Below, piece by piece: positions 16,865 to 26,307 of a stretch of 53,641 bases of DNA (position 1 is its first letter; every line of letters starts with the position of its first letter). The stretch covers positions 1 to 53,641 of the forward strand of contig NZ_JAGGJW010000026.1 in the NCBI RefSeq assembly GCF_017873175.1. Reading direction: 5' to 3'. Below the pieces are notes generated by a model. The model did no database searches and was not told where the DNA came from. It saw nothing but the letters and a program-made list of their open reading frames with translations. The translations under genes and the position numbers were made by a program. The DNA is from Neorhizobium petrolearium. GTDB taxonomy: Bacteria; Pseudomonadota; Alphaproteobacteria; Rhizobiales; Rhizobiaceae.

Positions 16865-18898
16865 ATGCTTAAATCGCCACAGAAACTTGCGGTCGAAATC
16901 GGGGGTACGTTTACGGACATCATTCTGTTCGAGGACGACGGCCAGCAACCGAAACTCAAAACCCTGAAAGTCCCTTCGACGCCGCGGCAGCCCGAAAAAG
17001 GCGTGCTGGCCGGTGTCGACAAGCTCGATATCGCCTGGGGCGATATGCACGATGTCCTGCACGGCTCCACGGTTGCCACAAATGCAGTGCTTGAGCGTAA
17101 GGGCGTTCCGACCGCGCTCATCGTGACGCGCGGCTTTCAGGACATTCTCGAAATCCAGCGCGGTGACAAGACGAATATTTACGACATCTTCTATCAGCGG
17201 TCGCGTCCCGTCGTTCCGCGCGAATGGGTCATGCCTATCACCGAACGGCTTGATGTCCGTGGCGATGTGCTCATTGCGCTGGCTGAGGAAGAAGTTCGCA
17301 GCATCGTGCCGCGCCTTCTGGAAGGCGGCATAAAGGCGGTCGCGATATGCTTTCTGCACAGCTATCAGAATTCGATGCATGAAGATCGAGTGAGGGCGAT
17401 TATCGAAGAGATGGCGCCTGAACTGCTCGTTCTCACGTCTTCGGAACTTCTACCGCAGTTTCGTGAGTACGAGCGGGCAAGTACCGCTTCTATGAGTGCT
17501 TATATTTCGCCGATCATGTCCCATTACGTCGGGCAGTTGACCGAAAAACTTCAGGAACGCGGGTTCGGCGGAAGCCTCTTTATCACACAATCGAACGGCG
17601 GCGTTCTGCCGGCGAACGCGATCCGCCGCGAAGTCGTCAGAACACTGCTGTCCGGCCCGGCCGCCGGCGTGACGGGCGCTATCTATGCAGCCGAACGCGC
17701 AGGCATCAAGAATATCATTACGTTCGACATGGGCGGAACCAGCACGGACGTCTGCCTGATCAACGACAGCCAGCCGCTGATCACGACGGAAAACCAGCTC
17801 AACAATCTTCCCGTCGCTGTGCCGATGATCGATATCGCGACGGTCGGCGCCGGTGGTGGCAGTATCGCAGCGATCGATCGCTACGGGATGATGCACGTCG
17901 GTCCGGAGAGCGCCGGCGCCGATCCCGGCCCGGCATGCTACGGTCATGGTGGATCTCACGCGACAGTGACGGACGCTAACGTCGCGCGGGGGATCATTCG
18001 CCCAAAGACCTTCGCGGGCGGAAACTTCAAGCTCGACGCTGATGCCGGACGCGGGGTGATCGAGCGCCTCGGCAAAGATCTCGGGATGTCCCGCGCCCAG
18101 GCTGCCGAGGCAATCACCAGCATCGTTGAAGCGAACATGACGCAGGCCATTCGCCTTGTGTCGACGCAACGCGGTTACGACCCGCGAGACTACGTGCTCG
18201 TCGCCTATGGCGGCGCGGGGCCGATCCATGCGGCATCCGTTGCGAACGAACTTGGAATTACCCGCGTTCTCGTGCCACCGCACGCGGGTGTGTTGTCGGC
18301 CTTCGGCCTCCTCGTCGCCGACATCGCCCGCGACTATGTCCAGACGGACGTGGCGCTGGCGTCCGACCTCTCGCAGAAGGACTTCCAAGTCAAGATCGAG
18401 GCGCTGGCCGAGAAGGCGCGCAAGGAATTCGAAAACCATGGCTTCAGCGCGGGTGAGCTGAAGCTCTTTGCCGGACTGGATGTCCGATATGAAGGCCAAG
18501 CCTTCGAACTGGCGATTTCAGTTGATCCGGAAACCGTCACCTCCGAAATGGTCACAGCCCGGCTGCATGAAGCACATCAAAAGCGCTATGGCTTCGCCTT
18601 CGAGGGCGAAAGCGCCGAGGTGGTCAACTATCGCCTCAAGGTGGTCATCCCGCGCAAGACCAAGGACGTTTCGGTCCATATTAATCAGATCGTTCCTGTT
18701 TCCACCGAGACCGGCTCGGTTCTGCTGCGCGGCGCCGAACGTGAAACTGTCTTCTGCAAGAGCGAGACGATGACGCTCGAAACAAACATCGCCGGCCCCG
18801 CCGTTCTCGAGGCTGATACCTCCACCTGCTTCGTACCGGAAGGCTGGAGTGCTCGTCTCATCGAAAGCGGCAGTGTTCTTCTCGAGAGGAAAAACTGA
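16865..18898 (+). CDS. Hydantoinase/5-oxoprolinase family, subunit A
   Basis: The start is set at ATG 16865 because GATGAGG lies just before it; upstream in-frame starts at 16820 and 16853 have no such signal. The 677-residue product carries the N-terminal VEIGGTFTDIILFEDDG block and the ASKHA-type ITFDMGGTSTDVCLI phosphate-binding loop, then VGAGGGSIA and GADPGPACYG, all typical of HyuA. With HyuB it should use ATP to open a cyclic amide such as 5-oxoproline, a hydantoin or a related lactam. The stop overlaps the start of hyuB, so the subunits are translationally coupled. Acetone/acetophenone carboxylases share the fold but have a third subunit, absent here. Confidence 0.87.
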   Translation: MLKSPQKLAVEIGGTFTDIILFEDDGQQPKLKTLKVPSTPRQPEKGVLAGVDKLDIAWGDMHDVLHGSTVATNAVLERKGVPTALIVTRGFQDILEIQRGDKTNIYDIFYQRSRPVVPREWVMPITERLDVRGDVLIALAEEEVRSIVPRLLEGGIKAVAICFLHSYQNSMHEDRVRAIIEEMAPELLVLTSSELLPQFREYERASTASMSAYISPIMSHYVGQLTEKLQERGFGGSLFITQSNGGVLPANAIRREVVRTLLSGPAAGVTGAIYAAERAGIKNIITFDMGGTSTDVCLINDSQPLITTENQLNNLPVAVPMIDIATVGAGGGSIAAIDRYGMMHVGPESAGADPGPACYGHGGSHATVTDANVARGIIRPKTFAGGNFKLDADAGRGVIERLGKDLGMSRAQAAEAITSIVEANMTQAIRLVSTQRGYDPRDYVLVAYGGAGPIHAASVANELGITRVLVPPHAGVLSAFGLLVADIARDYVQTDVALASDLSQKDFQVKIEALAEKARKEFENHGFSAGELKLFAGLDVRYEGQAFELAISVDPETVTSEMVTARLHEAHQKRYGFAFEGESAEVVNYRLKVVIPRKTKDVSVHINQIVPVSTETGSVLLRGAERETVFCKSETMTLETNIAGPAVLEADTSTCFVPEGWSARLIESGSVLLERKN

Positions 18899-20580
18899 TG
18901 ACCACCGTTGATCCCGTCACCTTCAACATCTTCACCAACAGCGTTCAGGCGATCGCTCAGGAAATGAGCAACGACTTCATTCGCACCGCCTATTCCACGG
19001 TCATCCGCGAAGCGGCCGACTGCTCCACCTGCCTTGTCGATCGCAAGGGCAGGGTTCTCGCACAGTCGCAGAACATTCCGCTCCACCTCAACTCGGTGAG
19101 CCCAGCCGTGCAGGGCGCGCTTGCAAAGACAGACATCTCCAAGCTGACCGAGGATAACGTGATCATCCTCAACGATGCCTACAATGGCGGACAGCATCTG
19201 TCGGATGTCTATCTGTTTTCGCCGATTATCCATGAAGGGACGCTTATCGGCTTCTCGGGTTCGGTCGGCCACCACGTCGATCTCGGGCACTCTCCGGGTT
19301 ACAACCTCTACGCCCGAGATGTGTTTGAAGAACGCATGCGCTTCACGCCTATGGTCTTTTCCCTGTCGCGAGACTGGAATGGCGGAATCCTCGAACAGTT
19401 GATCCGGGCGAACGTTCGCATTCCCCGCGATACGATCGGTGACCTGAATGCGCAACTAACGGCAAACGAGACCGGACGCCGTCGCATGAAGGAATTGATC
19501 GCCCGATATTCCGTCGACATCGTGATTGCCGCGTCCGACCAGCTTCTCGACTATGCTGAATCCTTTATGCGAGAGGCAATCCGCGAAGTGCCCGATGGCA
19601 CATACCGGGGCGTCGACTATATTGACACTGATGGCCTCGACCAGAAGAACTTGGAGGTCCATGTCGCCGTCACGGTCAAAGGCGACACGCTGCATCTGGA
19701 TTTTGAAGGCACGTCGCCGCAGGTAAAGACAGCGATCAATTGCCCGCGCGCTTCGACGATCTCCTCGGCCTATTCGGCCCTGAAAATGCTGCTGACGAAG
19801 CCGTCTATTCCTCTAAATGACGGATCCTATCGCCCGATCAGCATCTCCGCACCGGAAGGCAGCCTCGTCAACCCCATCCCATTTGCTCCGGTTGAGGGGC
19901 GAAACGTGGTTGTCATGCGTGTCTTCCAGTCGATCCTGCTTGCTCTCTCCAAGGCTTTGCCCGATCGCATTCCGGCGCCTGGCTACGACACCCGCACCGA
20001 AGTCGACCTTCATTGGCAAGGCGTTCGCAGCTACCATGCCATCAGCGAGCAGCTTGGCGGTGGATATGGCGCGGGACCAAGCAACGATGGCGCTGATCAG
20101 CTCGATGACCCGCTCGGCAACTGCCGCAACACGCCGGTCGAAGCGCTTGAGCTTTCACAGTCGTTTTTCCGCGTGGAACGGTACGAACTGCGACCGGACT
20201 CCGGTGGAGCCGGCCGCTATCGCGGCGGCCTTGGCGCCGTCCGCACCTATCGCTTCCTCCAAGACGGCGTTCAGATGAGCGTCTACTCCGATCGGTTCGT
20301 CAACAACGCTCCTGGCGTGCAGGGCGGACAGGACGGGACGACGGCCTATATCAAGATCACTCGCAAGAACGGGGCGGAAGAACAACTGCCACCGAAAGGT
20401 GCGGCAATCCTCAACTCAGGTGACGAGCTCGAGGTCGCCATTGGCGGCGGCGCAGGATACGGCGATCCTTCAACGCGTGACCGGGAACTCGTCGAGGCGG
20501 ATCTTCGATCCGGCAAGGTCACGCAGGCATCGGTAGCAGCATATGGAAGCGTGAAGCCGGGAGATGGAGCGAATGCTTGA
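18898..20580 (+). CDS. Hydantoinase/5-oxoprolinase family, subunit B
   Basis: A 560-residue HyuB. Recognisable are the N-terminal DPVTFNIFTNSVQAIAQEMS, REAADCSTCLVDRKGRVLAQ, NDAYNGGQHLSDVYLFSPI with the metal-binding type histidines, GSVGHHVDLG and the glycine-rich C-terminal part (GGGAGYGDPSTRD). It begins with ATGA overlapping the hyuA stop. It forms the partner of subunit A; together they hydrolyse a cyclic amide with ATP. The gene is followed without gap by an SIS-domain gene. Confidence 0.87.
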   Translation: MTTVDPVTFNIFTNSVQAIAQEMSNDFIRTAYSTVIREAADCSTCLVDRKGRVLAQSQNIPLHLNSVSPAVQGALAKTDISKLTEDNVIILNDAYNGGQHLSDVYLFSPIIHEGTLIGFSGSVGHHVDLGHSPGYNLYARDVFEERMRFTPMVFSLSRDWNGGILEQLIRANVRIPRDTIGDLNAQLTANETGRRRMKELIARYSVDIVIAASDQLLDYAESFMREAIREVPDGTYRGVDYIDTDGLDQKNLEVHVAVTVKGDTLHLDFEGTSPQVKTAINCPRASTISSAYSALKMLLTKPSIPLNDGSYRPISISAPEGSLVNPIPFAPVEGRNVVVMRVFQSILLALSKALPDRIPAPGYDTRTEVDLHWQGVRSYHAISEQLGGGYGAGPSNDGADQLDDPLGNCRNTPVEALELSQSFFRVERYELRPDSGGAGRYRGGLGAVRTYRFLQDGVQMSVYSDRFVNNAPGVQGGQDGTTAYIKITRKNGAEEQLPPKGAAILNSGDELEVAIGGGAGYGDPSTRDRELVEADLRSGKVTQASVAAYGSVKPGDGANA

Positions 20581-21601
20581 TCTGATCAACGACATCCGTA
20601 GCCAACCGGAAACGCTGCTCGCCAACGCAGACCTTTTTGACCTTGCGTACAGAAGTGCGGCGGAATGGGTCGGCGTGGGAAAAGAGGTTGTCATCACCGG
20701 TATGGCGACCTCCCTTTGGGCCTGGCACTCAGCAGGGCTCGTGCTCAATAATGCCGGCGTCTCTCACACCATTGCAGATACCAGCGAGTATCATCGATAC
20801 GGGACTGCCGAGGCCGACACATCTCCTCTGATTATCACCAGCCGATCCGGCGAATCCGCTGAGATCATCAATCTGCTGGACGCTATAGCGGGCGAGCGGA
20901 CTACCATCGGTGTGACGGCATATGAGAGCAGCACGCTCGGCCGTGAAGCTACTTACGTTTTGCCTTTCAGGGCGGCGGAAAAGGCATTCTACAATACCTC
21001 TTCTTTCACAACGACGCTTTGCGTAGCGACAGCTATTGCGGCAGGGCTTGCCGGACGGCGCGACCTTGCGATCATTTTCTGGCTGAAGCAAATCGCTGAG
21101 CAGGTTGCCGTCGTTGCCAGCCGGGAGCAGGATAAGTTTGCTGATGCCGCTGCGGTTGTCGCCCGCTCGCGCGTAGCGCTTATGACTGCCAGAGGCCATC
21201 TCATAGGCGTTGCGAAACAGGCTTCCCTTGATCTGCAGGAGGGGATGCGGATCGCTGCCATTCCTGTATCGGGCGGTCTGCTGCGGCATGGACCGATGGA
21301 ACTGATCTGCTTGCCCGACAGTGTTGTTGTCATGCTTATTCCTCAGGATCATATGACGCCCGTCATGGTGCGGGCCGCTTCCGACTTAGTCGAACAAGGC
21401 GCGTCAGTAGTTGCGATAGCAACTGACGGCGTCGAATTGCCAGAGGCGGTCGAGGTTGTCCGGGTTCCTGTGACGCTTCCTGAATTGAATGCCGTCGTCT
21501 TTGCCGTGGCGTTGCAAAGGCTCAACGTGTCGATCGCACGGGCCTTGAACATGAGCTCGATCGAACCGACGCTTATTCCCAAAATCACGAGGGTTGAATG
21601 A
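20573..21601 (+). CDS. SIS-domain sugar isomerase / deglycase-like protein
   Basis: A 342-residue protein with two SIS domains. The first has SRSGESAEIINLLD in the phosphosugar loop, and the second has ISGGLLRHGPMELI-type residues (SGGLLRHGPMEL), where RHGPxE is the signature of GlmS/FrlB-like enzymes acting on amino-sugar phosphates. By analogy with FrlB it may split a phosphorylated fructosamine into sugar phosphate and amine. I prefer the ATG at 20573 (GGGAG at 20559-20563); an ATG at 20564 has no spacing for a ribosome site. It overlaps both hyuB and the kinase gene. Confidence 0.8.
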   Translation: MLDLINDIRSQPETLLANADLFDLAYRSAAEWVGVGKEVVITGMATSLWAWHSAGLVLNNAGVSHTIADTSEYHRYGTAEADTSPLIITSRSGESAEIINLLDAIAGERTTIGVTAYESSTLGREATYVLPFRAAEKAFYNTSSFTTTLCVATAIAAGLAGRRDLAIIFWLKQIAEQVAVVASREQDKFADAAAVVARSRVALMTARGHLIGVAKQASLDLQEGMRIAAIPVSGGLLRHGPMELICLPDSVVVMLIPQDHMTPVMVRAASDLVEQGASVVAIATDGVELPEAVEVVRVPVTLPELNAVVFAVALQRLNVSIARALNMSSIEPTLIPKITRVE

Positions 21602-22566
21602 GCCCGGTTGTTCTCGCCGTAGGTGATCTGACCGTCGACCAGATCTTCGCTACATTTCGTGACCTGCCCGCCTGGGGCCAGGAAACCGAAGTGGATAGGA
21701 TGGAGGTCCGACTTGGAGGCAACACTGGAAACTTTGCTCTGGCTGCGAAACGCCTAGACCTCGATGTTCGTTGCGCTGGCCCGATCGGAAACGACGACAA
21801 CGGGATCTGGATCACGAAAGAGCTGGAAAGGAAAGGTCTGAACACCGATCTGCTCGATATTCGAGATGGGTCTGCGACCAGCGTTACAACGGCGCTCGTG
21901 CGGGAAGACGGTGAGCGGCTGTTCATCACTCTTCCCGGCGCGCTGACCAAGCTCGGAGAGATGCTGCTGCATCGCAGCTTCCCTGCCGCCGAGCTGGCGT
22001 TGTTTTCCGGCTGGTGCCAGCCGCCGCGTGTTCGCAAAGAGATTTTACACGACGTATTCGCTCGATTGAAAGCCGCCGGAATAAAGATTGCAATAGATCT
22101 TGCTTGGTCGGAAGCGAGTTGGAACGTTCGTGGCGACGTCCTTGAGGTCCTTTCCAAAGTCGATTTCGCGCTAATGAATAGCGACGAAGCAACTGCGCTG
22201 ACGGACGAGGCGGATTTGATTGTTGCCACCGAGAAACTTTATGCCCAACTCGGCGACGGAGCCGTCTTGGTGGTCAAGAACGGTGAAAGAGGCGCTCTAC
22301 TGCGCCAAAGCGGCAAACCCAGTGTGACGATCCCGGCAATCAAAATTACCGGGCAAGTTCAGGCAGTCGGCGCAGGAGACAGCTTCAACGCCGGCTTTAT
22401 TCACGCCCTTGCGGCGCAACAACTCGACGCTGAAGCGGCGACAGCATTCGGATGCGATTTCGCGACATGGATGTTGACGCATGGCAGAGATGAAGCAGTC
22501 GATCCTACCGTGATCGCATCGCTTCGCCGCCACGATCGTTGGGATAAATCGGGAGAACCGGCATGA
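21598..22566 (+). CDS. PfkB-family carbohydrate kinase
   Basis: A 322-residue ribokinase-like enzyme. The N-terminal substrate motif RLGGNTGNFALAAKRL and the C-terminal anion-hole motif GAGDSFNAGF with its catalytic aspartate are intact. It should phosphorylate a sugar or sugar conjugate, as FrlD does with fructoselysine. Its ATGA overlaps the SIS gene and its own stop overlaps the ABC ATPase gene, giving tight coupling of kinase and putative deglycase. Confidence 0.88.
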   Translation: MSPVVLAVGDLTVDQIFATFRDLPAWGQETEVDRMEVRLGGNTGNFALAAKRLDLDVRCAGPIGNDDNGIWITKELERKGLNTDLLDIRDGSATSVTTALVREDGERLFITLPGALTKLGEMLLHRSFPAAELALFSGWCQPPRVRKEILHDVFARLKAAGIKIAIDLAWSEASWNVRGDVLEVLSKVDFALMNSDEATALTDEADLIVATEKLYAQLGDGAVLVVKNGERGALLRQSGKPSVTIPAIKITGQVQAVGAGDSFNAGFIHALAAQQLDAEAATAFGCDFATWMLTHGRDEAVDPTVIASLRRHDRWDKSGEPA

Positions 22567-23303
22567 TGAAAGAACTGCGGCTCGAATCCGTTCAGATCGC
22601 CTATGGCGCGAAAACGGTGCTCGAAAAGATCGACCTGACGGTCCAGGGTGGGGAAATCATTTGCCTGATCGGCGCCAGTGGCTGCGGAAAATCCACGCTG
22701 CTGAACGCGGTCGCCGGCCTTGTCCCTATTCGGTCTGGCTCCATTGTTCTGAACGACAGCCCGGTCGTCGGGCCTGCCGCGGACCGTGTCATGGTCTTTC
22801 AGGACGACGCTGTTTTTCCCTGGATGAAGGTTCGTGACAACATCGAGTTCGGCCTGAAGGTCAAACGCATACCCCCTGCTGAACGGCAGCGCATCGTTGA
22901 AGAAAAGCTCGCCGCGGTGGAGCTGACGCATGCCGCCAATCTTTATCCTCGTGAATTGTCGGGTGGCATGCGCAAACGCGTCGATCTGGCGCGCGCCCTT
23001 GCCGTCAGCCCTCAGATGATCCTGATGGACGAACCCTATGGTGCACTCGACGCTATGACCAAGGAGCGGCTTCAGGTGCAATTTCTGAAGGTCTGCGAAG
23101 AAACGAACGCCACCTCGCTGTTCGTCACCCATGACATTGAAGAAGCGCTTTTCCTTGGCGACCGGATCGTGGTGCTTGGCCGAAACCCCGGGCACATAGC
23201 GCATATCATCAATGTGCCATTCGGAGACAACCGTTCCATCGAACTCAAGCGATCCGCCGAGTTTCAGCAGCTTCGCGGTGAAGTCTCGGACCTGATCCAC
23301 TGA
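22563..23303 (+). CDS. ABC transporter ATP-binding protein (Tau/Ssu/nitrate type)
   Basis: A 246-residue ATPase with Walker A GASGCGKST, Q-loop FQDDAVFPW, signature LSGGMRKRVDLARAL, Walker B ILMDEPYGALDAMT and switch histidine in FVTHDIEEA. The sequence falls in the SsuB/TauB group that serves small anionic or heterocyclic compounds. It overlaps the kinase gene by four bases and precedes its permease. Confidence 0.9.
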   Translation: MMKELRLESVQIAYGAKTVLEKIDLTVQGGEIICLIGASGCGKSTLLNAVAGLVPIRSGSIVLNDSPVVGPAADRVMVFQDDAVFPWMKVRDNIEFGLKVKRIPPAERQRIVEEKLAAVELTHAANLYPRELSGGMRKRVDLARALAVSPQMILMDEPYGALDAMTKERLQVQFLKVCEETNATSLFVTHDIEEALFLGDRIVVLGRNPGHIAHIINVPFGDNRSIELKRSAEFQQLRGEVSDLIH

Positions 23304-23346
23304 AACGCGCTTCAGGAGCGCGAGTTAAACAAAAGAGGGGACAATA

Positions 23347-24171
23347 ATGTCCGTCACAACAGAAGCGCCCGCGAGCAGTTCCGTACAAAGGAACAAGCTC
23401 ATACGACAATTGCTGGTTCCGGTCCTTTTGATCGTACTTTGGTTCGCGGCAACCCGAAAGGGCGCCATTGATCCTATTTTCCTTCCCTCGCCGGAAGATG
23501 TCTGGAACTCCTTTGTTTCTCTTTCTCCACTTCTGCCGGAAAGCCTTGTGGCAAGTGTCACGATGACGCTCGGCGGGTTCATCGGCGGCAGCCTGTTCGG
23601 TCTCGCAATGGGTTTGATCATGGCTTATAGCCGGCTTGCGAGAGAGATTTTTGGGGGAGTTCTGGACTTCTTCCGCCCGATTCCGATTTTTGCGCTCATC
23701 CCTCTTTTCATTCTTTGGTTCGGCCTCGGCAAAACTCCCCAGATTGTCCTCATCGTCCTCGGAACTTCGCTGGTCATAGGCGTTGCAACGATAGAGGCGA
23801 TCAAGAATGTTCCCGCCGTCTACATTCGCGCCGGCCTTGTTCTAGGCGCCGGCCGCTGGACAATCTACAGGTCGATCATCCTGCCCGCGATCTTCCCGCA
23901 TCTACTTGGTGCTATCCGAGTGGCAGCCGCTTCCTCATGGGGATTGGACGTCGCCGCTGAATATATCGGCGCCCAAGTCGGGCTCGGCCATCTCATGATC
24001 ATTCGTGTGCAGTACCTCGATACGGCTGGCATCCTGGTAATTGTCGCCATCTACTGCCTGCTGGCGATCATTCTCGACAAGATCGTGGTGGCGCTGGAGC
24101 GGCCATTGACGAGATGGACGGAAAAAAGCGCCGGAAAGGGAATTGTCGGAGCGATCACCGGCGCAGCTTAA
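23347..24171 (+). CDS. ABC transporter permease (Tau/Ssu type)
   Basis: A 274-residue inner membrane protein with six predicted helices. The EAA-loop region reads AGLVLGAGRWTIYRSIILPA, typical of BPD_transp_1 permeases such as SsuC/TauC. RPIPIFALIPLFILWFGLG is also characteristic. It forms the channel of the importer with the ATPase upstream and the binding protein downstream. AAAGAGGGGACAATA gives a ribosome site before the ATG. Confidence 0.9.
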   Translation: MSVTTEAPASSSVQRNKLIRQLLVPVLLIVLWFAATRKGAIDPIFLPSPEDVWNSFVSLSPLLPESLVASVTMTLGGFIGGSLFGLAMGLIMAYSRLAREIFGGVLDFFRPIPIFALIPLFILWFGLGKTPQIVLIVLGTSLVIGVATIEAIKNVPAVYIRAGLVLGAGRWTIYRSIILPAIFPHLLGAIRVAAASSWGLDVAAEYIGAQVGLGHLMIIRVQYLDTAGILVIVAIYCLLAIILDKIVVALERPLTRWTEKSAGKGIVGAITGAA

Positions 24172-24245
24172 GGGTTCGGGGCGCATTGGCGGCGCTAACA
24201 ACAATAAGCCAAGTCATGAAGTAAAAAGCAACCAGAGGTAGAAAA

Positions 24246-25352
24246 ATGAGAAATCTTCTTCGAACGGTAAAAGGAATGGTAGCATCGCTCGCCATTCTCT
24301 CGTGCATCGGCATCGCCGCGGCGAACGCCGACGATGTCAAAACAGTCAAGGTTGGGATCACTCCCTACTTCGACTACATGCCTTGGGTCATCGCCAAGGA
24401 AAAGGGGCTCGACAAAGAGGTGGGAATCAACCTCGATCTCGTGACCATCACGAACACGGCCGCTGGTGTGGCGGCGATGCGGCAGGGCAGTCTCGACATC
24501 GTGTCGTCGTGCCATGTCTGCGATTTCCCGCTCTATAAATCTGTTCCTTCGCTGCGGAGCTTCCTGATCACCGACCAGTTCAAGGGCTTTATCGTGATCG
24601 GCAGGAAGGGTACCGACACCTTCGCTGAACTGGAGGCCAAGGTCGGCGCTGAAAAAGCCAAGGAACAGATCCTCAAGGGCTTCAAGGGCAAGACTTTCCC
24701 GACGGTCCTTTCCACCTACAAGCCGCTCCTGACGGCGGCGCTCGACCAAGTCGGAATGACGATATCGGACCTCAATGTGGTGGAATCCGGCGACGACGCT
24801 CAGGCCGCCCTGGCCTTCCAGCGTGGAACCGGCGATTTCTATGTGGGCAGCCTGCCGCAGGAAACGAAACTTCTTTCGATGCCTGACAAGTATGTGAATG
24901 TCGGCGGCAGCGAAATTCTCGGACCGGCGGGCCTGTGGTATTCGACAATGGTCTCGACCCAGGAATGGCTCGACAAAAACGATGATACCGCCGTCAAGCT
25001 TGCCGCTATCTGGTATCGCGTATCGCGCTATGCGGATGAGCGTTTCGACGACGTTGCTCCGATCTGGGTCAAGGCCACCAACGAGCGCGCGGCAGCCTCG
25101 TTCACCATCGACGACTTCAAAGGCACCTTCCAGCTTCTCGCCTTCCCGACGCTCGAAAAGGCCAAGACCACGGTCTTTAACCCGTCCTCCGGCGTCTATT
25201 GGAAGAAGTCCGTAGACTTCTATGAAAAGCAGAATGCCGACCAGCTTCCCGGCGGCGTGGAGCCGGCCAGCAATGCGCTAGAAGAAAAGTACTACACGAA
25301 ACTCGCAGCCGACAAGAAGCTGACGGACTGGATCAACAGCCCGCTCAAGTAG
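24246..25352 (+). CDS. Periplasmic substrate-binding protein (NMT1/SsuA-like)
   Basis: A 368-residue protein with a cleavable signal peptide: basic start, hydrophobic VASLAILSCIGIAAAN and probable cleavage after ANA near residue 28. The mature part begins VKTVKVGITPYFDYMPWVIA and has the NMT1/THI5-like two-lobed fold, with MRQGSLDIVSSCH in the ligand cleft region. It captures the compound imported by the adjacent ABC proteins. This family often binds pyrimidine, hydantoin, sulfonate or other small cyclic molecules, in line with the oxoprolinase-type enzyme in the cluster. Confidence 0.87.
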   Translation: MRNLLRTVKGMVASLAILSCIGIAAANADDVKTVKVGITPYFDYMPWVIAKEKGLDKEVGINLDLVTITNTAAGVAAMRQGSLDIVSSCHVCDFPLYKSVPSLRSFLITDQFKGFIVIGRKGTDTFAELEAKVGAEKAKEQILKGFKGKTFPTVLSTYKPLLTAALDQVGMTISDLNVVESGDDAQAALAFQRGTGDFYVGSLPQETKLLSMPDKYVNVGGSEILGPAGLWYSTMVSTQEWLDKNDDTAVKLAAIWYRVSRYADERFDDVAPIWVKATNERAAASFTIDDFKGTFQLLAFPTLEKAKTTVFNPSSGVYWKKSVDFYEKQNADQLPGGVEPASNALEEKYYTKLAADKKLTDWINSPLK

Positions 25353-25369
25353 AGCCCGGTTTTCAAAAT

Positions 25370-25399
25370 GGAACACCGGCCCGCACCGGGCGGTGTTCC
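25370..25399 (+). terminator. Intercistronic hairpin after the binding-protein gene
   Basis: GGAACACC and GGTGTTCC pair, with an inner GCCCG/CGGGC stem and a single bulge. There is no T run. Lying between the transporter and the lactamase-fold gene, it probably stabilises the upstream mRNA or partly terminates it, which would raise binding-protein levels relative to downstream genes. Confidence 0.6.
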
Positions 25400-25438
25400 T
25401 AAAATGTCGAGAGAACTCGACCCGAGGAGGACCACCCC

Positions 25439-26230
25439 ATGCCGTCGATACGACTCTATTGCATGACAGGAGGCGTTCTGCATTTTGATCAAAGCGTGTT
25501 CACGCACATGGCCGGAATGGGCAAACGCGTGAAGGCCCCGACCCCGATATTTCTAATCGATCATCCGAAGGGGAAAATTCTATTCGAGACCGGACTGCAT
25601 CCAAAGGCGGCGGTTGATCCCGCGTCTGTATGGGGAGAGGAACGCGCGCTTGATTGGGCGGCCGAATTCGCCGCTGACCAGGTCGTTGACAAACAGTTGG
25701 CGAGCCTCGGCATCAAACCGGAGGATATTCGTTTTGTCATCATGTCGTGCCTCTATCCCGATCATGCGGGCGGCATGCATCTGTTCCCGAAAGCCAAATT
25801 TATCGTCCAGTACCGAGAGCTGCAGGACGCCTGGTGGCCCGATCGGCGCCTGACCAAGAGTTATACCTATCGCGAAATGCAGCCGATCCGTGATCTCGAT
25901 TTTCTGGAACTACACGATGAAGACTTGGACCTGTTCGGTGACGGTTCCGTCGAAATCTTATTCACGCCGGCCCACACGCGCGGTGAGCAGTCCGTTGTCC
26001 TTCGTCTTCCAAATACAGGAACGATCGTTCTGCCCGCCGGGATCATGCCTCAGAAAGCGAACTTCGAACTGGGCATCATGACCGGCACACCCGCGGTGGA
26101 TCCAAGCATCGCCCATCGATCGATGACGCGCCTCAAACGGATCGCAGAGCGCGAAAATGCAACGGTGATATTCCATCACGACTTCGATGATTGGCAAAAC
26201 GTTCGCAAGGTTCCTGATTATTACGATTAG
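25439..26230 (+). CDS. Metallo-beta-lactamase-fold protein, lactonase-like, altered metal site
   Basis: A 263-residue protein with the overall sequence of the N-acyl homoserine lactonase (AttM/AiiA) group: VKAPTPIFLIDHPKGKILFETG near the start, then the metal loop, TPAHTRGEQSVVL and VIFHHDF. The normal HxHxDH motif reads CLYPDH (104-109), so two histidine ligands are replaced by Cys104 and Tyr106; Asp108, His109 and His179 remain, and the bridging-aspartate region reads LPAGIMP. Two-zinc lactonase activity is therefore doubtful; one metal or another reaction is possible. GAGGAGGA precedes the ATG. Its place in the catabolic cluster suggests work on the same substrate or a lactone from it, not necessarily quorum quenching. 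Confidence 0.75.
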   Translation: MPSIRLYCMTGGVLHFDQSVFTHMAGMGKRVKAPTPIFLIDHPKGKILFETGLHPKAAVDPASVWGEERALDWAAEFAADQVVDKQLASLGIKPEDIRFVIMSCLYPDHAGGMHLFPKAKFIVQYRELQDAWWPDRRLTKSYTYREMQPIRDLDFLELHDEDLDLFGDGSVEILFTPAHTRGEQSVVLRLPNTGTIVLPAGIMPQKANFELGIMTGTPAVDPSIAHRSMTRLKRIAERENATVIFHHDFDDWQNVRKVPDYYD

Positions 26231-26307
26231 CGCCCGGGTGCGCCACATTTCGGGGACATTCCCGGTTCCCTCCCAGCTATTATCCTCCAACTGGAGAGCG
26301 ACGCTTC

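Noticed and set aside
17450..18499. Long minus-strand open frame (349 codons) opposite hyuA
   Set aside because: It lies wholly within a well-supported hyuA gene, has no recognisable domain and arises from the high GC third positions of that gene.
18685..19455. Minus-strand frame of 256 codons across the hyuA/hyuB junction
   Set aside because: Antisense to two strongly supported coupled genes; no domain or ribosome site.
22401..23300. Minus-strand frame of 299 codons opposite the ABC ATPase
   Set aside because: Antisense shadow of a gene with all ABC motifs.
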